Below, one piece after another: positions 11,421 to 15,121 of a stretch of 15,121 nt of DNA. How positions within the stretch are numbered: the stretch's first letter is position 1; every line of letters begins with the position of its first letter. The stretch is taken from positions 1-15,121 of the forward strand of contig JAWLEV010000068.1 of assembly GCA_041685915.1 (NCBI GenBank), read 5' to 3'. The translations under genes were made by a program, and so were the position numbers. The notes beneath the pieces are model-generated. The model saw nothing but the letters and a program-made list of their open reading frames with translations, had not been told where the DNA came from and searched no databases. This stretch comes from JAWLEV01 sp041685915. Its GTDB lineage: Bacteria; Chloroflexota; Anaerolineae; UBA1429.

Positions 11421-12170
11421 TCAGAATAAGCCGGAAGCGAGCAGGAAGACGGCGCCGCCGTGGGTAACGGTCGCGGGTCCAATCCCATACCGCGCCCCGA
11501 CCAATCCGGCAATTGCCCCCTCCCACAGGGTGAAAAGCAGCAGCGGAGATCCCACATCGGTCACCGTCGTCGCGAGAAAGATGTGGCAAAAGGCAAAGAC
11601 CACCCCCGAGAGCACCCCGGCGCGGATCGGCCGCATCTGTAGAGTGAGCTCGCCCAGGACATATCCACGGAAGAGCATTTCCTCCAGCAGATTGCCGAAG
11701 AGGGCAAAGATTAGGAGCGCAGGCAGAATCCCTGTCGGTACGGCACCGCCGCGCGCTGCCTGCGGCGTCGATCGGTAGATGAGCGCCAGAGGCAGCACCA
11801 CGATCGCCGCTCCCAAACCGCCGACCCACCACCCCTCGATCGATCGCTCTCGTATCCATATGAGAGAGGGGCGATTCTCCCGGTCGAACCTCACCAAGAC
11901 CAGGACGAGCCCGAGGCTGCCGAGGCCGAACGCGACAAGGAAGCCCGGATTCTCACTGAGCCTGATCCAGAAGAAGCCTTCCGTACCCAGCGACCAGAGC
12001 CCCAACGGGGTCATCGCATCGCGCAATAGCACGAAGAGCGCCACATAGACGGTGATTCTCAGTCGGTGCTCATTTCGAACGACGTAGAGCATTACCGCCC
12101 CCAGTACCAGACCGGGGGTCACGAGGGAGAGATATGGAATCAACGAATCGAGGACCCTCTGCATCATCAT
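11421..12170 (-). CDS. CPBP family intramembrane metalloprotease
   Basis: This polytopic membrane protein carries the signature of CAAX-protease/bacteriocin-processing (CPBP) glutamic proteases. Motif 1 is E-E-M-L-F-R (E163, E164, R168), motif 2 is F-A-F-C-H (H196), and H237 in V-T-H-G-G lies in a later segment. About seven to eight hydrophobic segments are visible. The family cleaves within the inner membrane; roles range from bacteriocin self-immunity to protein processing, and none can be chosen here. The start is uncertain. The frame is open to 12491, which would overlap the divergent sulfatase fragment. I use ATG 12170, preceded by TAGGGG at four bases, giving 249 residues, a normal length. 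An upstream start (12206 or 12371) would add another hydrophobic segment and cannot be excluded. Confidence 0.85.
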   Translation of the reverse strand: MMMQRVLDSLIPYLSLVTPGLVLGAVMLYVVRNEHRLRITVYVALFVLLRDAMTPLGLWSLGTEGFFWIRLSENPGFLVAFGLGSLGLVLVLVRFDRENRPSLIWIRERSIEGWWVGGLGAAIVVLPLALIYRSTPQAARGGAVPTGILPALLIFALFGNLLEEMLFRGYVLGELTLQMRPIRAGVLSGVVFAFCHIFLATTVTDVGSPLLLFTLWEGAIAGLVGARYGIGPATVTHGGAVFLLASGLF

Positions 12171-12452
12171 CACACCCCTAAGCGACAGAAAATCGGACAG
12201 TTCCATACTCTTACGGATCGGTACGTTACCACCCCCAATGTAGGCAGAAAGGCCCAGGACGCAAGCCCACGCCGCCGTCAACCTAAACCTCAGGAGGTCA
12301 TCTCTCCTCCATCCAAAGCCAGTTCCGCGTCCTGGACGGTCAAACCCCGTTACCCACTCACTTGCGTCCATCCAGGATCGAATTACAGTCAAAGTGAGGG
12401 TCCGGATCATACCTCTCACGTGCACGGATTCTAGACGAAAGGAAAACAATCG

Positions 12453-12704
12453 ATGGTCGAACGCCCTAATATCCTCTTCGTCACCAGTCACGATCTAGGC
12501 CAACACCTCAGCTGTTACCGACAACCTACCGTCGTCTCAGCTAATCTCGACCGGCTTGCGGCGGAGGGCGTCCGGTTCGCCAATCACTTCGGCACGGCGC
12601 CCCAGTGCAGCCCCAGCCGCTCTGGCTTGCACACGGGATGCTATCCCCACGCCAACGGCGTTACGGGGCTCACCCACGCCGACTTCGCCTGGCTGGTGGT
12701 ATAG
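12453..12704 (+). pseudogene. Sulfatase, N-terminal fragment
   Basis: This is the only plus-strand gene. After AAAGGA the frame begins M-V-E-R-P-N-I-L-F-V-T-S-H-D and contains the sulfatase active-site signature C-S-P-S-R (C52 to R56), where Cys becomes formylglycine, followed by T-G-C-Y-P-H-A-N-G-V. These are the expected first ~80 residues of an alkaline-phosphatase-superfamily sulfatase of about 450-500 residues. Sulfatase homology ends at about F-A-W (12690-12692). The next codons belong to an antisense aldo/keto reductase fragment and a stop follows at 12702-12704. The metal-binding C-terminal part is gone, so the product cannot be active. The start overlaps the longest frame of the divergent protease gene. 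Confidence 0.88.
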
Positions 12705-12856
12705 GCGTGGGCGGTGTCCAAAAAGGTGACGCCCAGGTCGAGGCAGTGCCGCACAACGCGCACGGCCTCCTCCTCGCTCAGACGCTGTATGGGGATGCCC
12801 CCAAAGCCCACGGCGGAGACCATCAGACCCGTCGTACCCGGTTCGATTGTTTCCAT
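12641..12856 (-). pseudogene. Aldo/keto reductase, N-terminal fragment
   Basis: The frame starts at ATG 12856 with AAAGGAG seven bases upstream and opens M-E-T-I-E-P-G-T-T-G-L-M-V-S-A-V-G-F-G-G. It continues to F-L-D-T-A-H-A-Y, the first two residues (Asp, Tyr) of the aldo/keto reductase tetrad. Homology stops after T-T-S at about 12692. The remaining codons to 12641 are antisense of the sulfatase fragment. The catalytic Lys and His, and some 250 residues, are missing. A TATAAT box at 12885-12890 suggests the promoter survives. It lies downstream of the DHDPS-family gene on the same strand, beyond a dyad element, and was probably an independent gene. Confidence 0.87.
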
Positions 12857-12884
12857 GCACACGCTCCTTTAGCTGTAGATATCG

Positions 12885-12890
12885 ATTATA
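12885..12890 (-). promoter_or_regulatory. TATAAT box upstream of the aldo/keto reductase fragment
   Basis: A perfect TATAAT lies on the minus strand with a predicted start about 22 bases before the ATG at 12856. No good -35 sits at 16-18 bases; TTAGCA is 19 bases away. The flanking inverted repeat arm at 12900-12910 occupies the spacer. Confidence 0.45.
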
Positions 12891-12892
12891 CC

Positions 12893-13007
12893 GAGAGAAC
12901 CTAAAGGTTTGCTAAGAGAAATGTCGGACTCTCTTTGTCCTGTCTTATATGCGTTTCAACAAAGGAAAAGTGTCTGCAAAAAACCTTTAGGGTCTTTCGT
13001 TTCTCTC
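12893..13007. repeat. Dyad-symmetric element, possible MITE remnant or terminator
   Basis: CCTAAAGGTTT (12900-12910) and AAACCTTTAGG (12981-12991) are perfect 11-base inverted repeats with 70 bases between. Outside them GAGAGAA (12893-12899) and TTCTCTC (13001-13007) are also complementary. The element fills most of the gap between the DHDPS-family stop and the aldo/keto reductase fragment. On the minus strand the first arm runs into TTTTTTGC. A small inverted-repeat transposable element or a long 3' hairpin are the two readings; no target duplication is obvious. Confidence 0.5.
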
Positions 13008-13033
13008 TGAAAACAGATCCGCCAGCGGACACC

Positions 13034-13948
13034 CTAAAAGCCCTCCCAGGTGTAAAGGGGCTCCAGGTCGGCCAGGATCTCGTCCAGGGCGCGGTGATCG
13101 TGCTCGTCCATGACGCCGGGCGGGGCGTTGCGCCTGAAAGCGGACTTGATAACGCCGCGCCGGCGCAGCACCTCCTTGTAGATGGCACCCCGGCATTGGA
13201 TCTCGATGGCATAGAGGGGAGCCAGCAGACCATAGACGCGCTTGGCCTCCTCCCGGTCTCCCTCCTCCAGGGCATTCCACAGGCGTACCACCACGTCGGT
13301 GACGTGGCAGCCGGGCATCTGTCCCGCCGAGCCACGGGGATGCTCCAGCAGCAGGTAGCGCCCGCCGGAGCCGCCAAAGACGCCCTTGAGTTTCGGTAGC
13401 TCCATCTCCATGAGGTGACTCAATTTGTGGGTGGCGGGCATGGTCTCTTCCTTGATATACTCCACATGCCCCACCTCGCGCACCAGGCGGGCGAGGGTGT
13501 CCACGGGGATGTCGGTGCCCACGGTGTGGTTCTGCACAAAGATGGGGATGTCGACGGCGTCCGAGATGGCCCGGTAGTAGGCGAGCAGCCCCTCGGCGTC
13601 GGTGACCTTGTTGATATAGGGGGCCATGGCGATGACGGCATCGGCCCCTATCTCCTCGGCGTGGCGGCTGAACATCACGGCATGGGACGTGCAGACGCCG
13701 GCCGTGCCCACCACCGCGGGCACGCGACCCGCCGTCTGCTCCACCACGATGCGGCTTCCCCGCAGGCGCTCCTCATCGGAGAGCTTGGTGAACTCGCTGG
13801 CGTTGACGGGATAGACGATGCCGTGGGCCCCACAGCCGACACAAAAGTCGACCACGCGGCGCAGCCCCTCCTCGTCCATCTGTCCCTCCTCGTCAAAGGG
13901 GGTGGAGGGGATGGTGAACACACCCCGATAGGGGGTGGAGTGACTCAT
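13034..13948 (-). CDS. Dihydrodipicolinate synthase/N-acetylneuraminate lyase family protein
   Basis: This is a 304-residue class I (Schiff-base) aldolase-superfamily protein. The lysine expected to bind pyruvate or the keto acid is K166 in V-E-Y-I-K-E-E. The segment G-V-F-G-G-S-G-G-R-Y-L-L-L-E-H-P-R-G-S-A near residue 195 is typical of an uncharacterised DHDPS-like subgroup. The tyrosine that serves as proton relay in DHDPS and NAL (Y-N-x-P) is replaced: the strand reads F-V-Q139-N-H. The usual G-T-T-G-E reads V-N-A-S-E (48-52). Catabolic keto-acid lyase or dehydratase is more likely than lysine biosynthesis. The frame is open to 14191 inside the upstream gene, but ATG 13948 has a perfect AGGAGGT site and fits family length. 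It follows the 2-hydroxyacid dehydrogenase by 43 bases, as a two-gene operon. Confidence 0.9.
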   Translation of the reverse strand: MSHSTPYRGVFTIPSTPFDEEGQMDEEGLRRVVDFCVGCGAHGIVYPVNASEFTKLSDEERLRGSRIVVEQTAGRVPAVVGTAGVCTSHAVMFSRHAEEIGADAVIAMAPYINKVTDAEGLLAYYRAISDAVDIPIFVQNHTVGTDIPVDTLARLVREVGHVEYIKEETMPATHKLSHLMEMELPKLKGVFGGSGGRYLLLEHPRGSAGQMPGCHVTDVVVRLWNALEEGDREEAKRVYGLLAPLYAIEIQCRGAIYKEVLRRRGVIKSAFRRNAPPGVMDEHDHRALDEILADLEPLYTWEGF

Positions 13949-13991
13949 TGCGTACCTCCTGTTATCATATGCGATATCTCTCCTTGGCCTC

Positions 13992-14990
13992 TTATGTGCG
14001 GCGATGATCCAGCACCTCGGGATTGGCCACATACTCGGGAATCTCGCCTCTGGCGAGGGCCACGGCGGCGACGCCCACGTCCCGGTCGCGCTGGGCATAG
14101 GTCTCGTCGGCAGACGAAGCTGTGTGGGGCGTGAGGACCACATTGTCCATCTCCAGGAAGGGGTGATCCAACCCGATAGGCTCCGATTCAAAGACGTCCA
14201 GGCCGGCGCCCGCGATGCGCCCCTCCTTCAGGGTCGCTATCAGATCGGCCTCCTTGACCACCCCGCCGCGACTGGTGTTGACAAAGTAGGCCGTAGGTTT
14301 CATCTGTGCAAAAAACGCGGCGTCGATCATATCCTCGGTGTTGGGATTGAGGGGGATGTGGCACGAGACATAGTCGGAGCGGGCGGCCAGTTCCTCCATG
14401 CTCACGGACTCGACATCGGCCGCCTCAAAGACGGCATCATCCACAAAGGGATCGTAGGCGATAACATTCATCTCCATAGCCTGGGCGCGCTCTGCCGTGG
14501 CCTGGGCGATGTTGCCAAAGGCCAGCAGCCCCAGGGTCTCGCCATGGATGGGGCCCATGGGCGAGCGAATGGCCCTCGCTGCCTCCCAGCCCTCGGTGCG
14601 CAGCAGGTGGTCCATTTGGCGCAGTTTCTTGGCACAGGCTAAAAGGTGCATGATGGCGTGGTTGGCCACCTCACGGGTGCAAAAGTTGGGAAAGTGGGCC
14701 ACTACGACACCGTGCTCGGTGGCCGCCCCCAGGTCGATGGTATCCACGCCCACGCCATAACGCACCACGCCCTTGAGTTGGGGCGCATTGGCCAGGACCT
14801 CGCGGGTGTAGGGCTCGCTGTAGCAGAGTCCCACGTGGGCGTCCCGCACCGCCTCCAGCACCTCCTCGGGCGTGCGGCATCTGCCCCGCTTGATCAATTC
14901 TATGTCCGGCGCCTTGTCCAGGGCCTTGCGCTCCTCCGCGCACGAATCATCTGGCCCGGCTCCGGTGTGAACGACGATCTTTTTCTCCAT
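13992..14990 (-). CDS. D-isomer specific 2-hydroxyacid dehydrogenase
   Basis: This 332-residue protein belongs to the D-2-hydroxyacid dehydrogenase family (phosphoglycerate, glyoxylate and hydroxypyruvate reductases). The catalytic residues are R241 in V-N-T-S-R-G-G, E270 in D-V-F-E-S-E-P and H289 in T-P-H-T-A. The N-terminal substrate region has V-V-R-Y-G-V-G-V-D at 75-83. The NAD-binding loop reads G-L-L-A-F-G-N-I-A (154-162), so two of the three classic glycines are Ala, a change tolerated in parts of this family. The enzyme interconverts a 2-keto acid and a D-2-hydroxy acid with NAD(P)H in the cytoplasm. The ATG at 14990 has GGAG six bases upstream. It is first in the operon with the DHDPS-like lyase, suggesting a keto acid shared between them; the exact substrate is unknown. 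Confidence 0.93.
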   Translation of the reverse strand: MEKKIVVHTGAGPDDSCAEERKALDKAPDIELIKRGRCRTPEEVLEAVRDAHVGLCYSEPYTREVLANAPQLKGVVRYGVGVDTIDLGAATEHGVVVAHFPNFCTREVANHAIMHLLACAKKLRQMDHLLRTEGWEAARAIRSPMGPIHGETLGLLAFGNIAQATAERAQAMEMNVIAYDPFVDDAVFEAADVESVSMEELAARSDYVSCHIPLNPNTEDMIDAAFFAQMKPTAYFVNTSRGGVVKEADLIATLKEGRIAGAGLDVFESEPIGLDHPFLEMDNVVLTPHTASSADETYAQRDRDVGVAAVALARGEIPEYVANPEVLDHRRT

Positions 14991-15055
14991 TATTGTCTCC
15001 TCGTCTATGTGAGCGATGAACGAAAGCGAGTGGGGTATTATGGAGCCACATGCAC

Positions 15056-15077
15056 GATCCGCCTACGTGGCGGCATC
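15056..15077. promoter_or_regulatory. Hairpin at the predicted start of the dehydrogenase-lyase transcript
   Basis: GAT-CCGCC (15056-15063) and GGCGG-C-ATC (15069-15077) pair over eight bases with one bulged C and a TACGT loop. On the minus strand it occupies the first ~22 bases after the predicted start near 15078. It could be an operator or a 5' stabilising stem. Confidence 0.45.
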
Positions 15078-15084
15078 CTTCTCT

Positions 15085-15090
15085 ATTATA
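15085..15090 (-). promoter_or_regulatory. TATAAT box for the 2-hydroxyacid dehydrogenase operon
   Basis: A perfect TATAAT on the minus strand lies about 95 bases before the ATG at 14990, in a gene-free stretch. The -35 region is weak (CTCGCA at 18 bases matches three of six), suggesting activator dependence or a non-sigma70 -35. Confidence 0.5.
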
Positions 15091-15121
15091 CGACACGCGG
15101 CCCGAGTATGCGAGATCTTGT

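Noticed and set aside
11260..11859. A 199-codon minus-strand frame overlapping the protease gene
   Set aside because: Alternative frame of the CPBP gene; the protease frame carries E-E-x-x-x-R and hydrophobic segments.
13415..14134. A 239-codon plus-strand frame
   Set aside because: Mirror of the DHDPS-family gene; composition (many His/Gly/Asp) is that of a shadow frame.
13949..14191. N-terminal extension of the DHDPS-family frame
   Set aside because: It overlaps the dehydrogenase coding sequence in another frame, and a perfect AGGAGGT lies before the ATG at 13948.
1..15121. Search for tRNA, rRNA, CRISPR array or transposase genes
   Set aside because: No cloverleaf with a GTTCGA arm, no regularly spaced direct repeats and no transposase motif were seen by eye; a tRNAscan or CRISPR finder run would be decisive.

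Overview
The window looks like bacterial chromosome, probably an environmental or anaerobic heterotroph. Most genes have GGAGG-type ribosome binding sites, and the gene set is rich in oxidoreductases and aldolases: the start of an aldehyde:ferredoxin oxidoreductase, two intact aldo/keto reductases plus a fragment of a third, an enolase-superfamily enzyme, two aldolase-superfamily enzymes, and a sulfatase fragment. Such mixtures are seen in uncultured Chloroflexi-, Poribacteria- or Latescibacteria-like genomes. No ribosomal or other phylogenetic marker is present, so the taxon is not established. Every intact gene is on the minus strand; the only plus-strand gene is the sulfatase fragment.

Region A (1-7654, read right to left) is a tight catabolic cluster: ThDP-dependent enzyme, MFS transporter, Fe-S aldo/keto reductase, class I mannose-6-phosphate isomerase-like protein, HpcH/HpaI aldolase, aldo/keto reductase, then the first 32 codons of an aldehyde:ferredoxin oxidoreductase running off the left edge. 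The two strongest couplings are ThDP enzyme/MFS (near-overlap) and MFS/Fe-S reductase (32 nt). A promoter-like element with an inverted repeat lies before the aldolase, and a long hairpin lies between the aldolase and the next reductase, so the cluster may be split into transcripts. My reading, by inference, is import of a carbohydrate or sugar acid, isomerisation, retro-aldol cleavage or decarboxylation, and disposal of the aldehyde by reduction or by ferredoxin-linked oxidation.

Region B (7758-9982) is an accessory stretch: a small P-loop kinase-like protein, about 480 bases of non-coding repeat-like DNA, a decayed doc-like toxin remnant overlapping an intact small antitoxin-like gene with a good promoter, strong hairpins, and a GNAT acetyltransferase.

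Region C (9983-12856) holds an enolase-superfamily (mandelate racemase subgroup) enzyme, a DegV-like 5' gene remnant, a CPBP intramembrane protease, and a junction where the 5' part of a sulfatase (plus) meets head-on the 5' part of an aldo/keto reductase (minus), both lacking their 3' ends.

Region D (12857-15121) holds a two-gene operon on the minus strand, a D-2-hydroxyacid dehydrogenase followed by a DHDPS/NAL-family lyase, with a TATAAT box and a leader hairpin upstream and a long dyad-symmetric element downstream. I saw no tRNA, rRNA, CRISPR array, transposase gene or recognisable transcriptional regulator.
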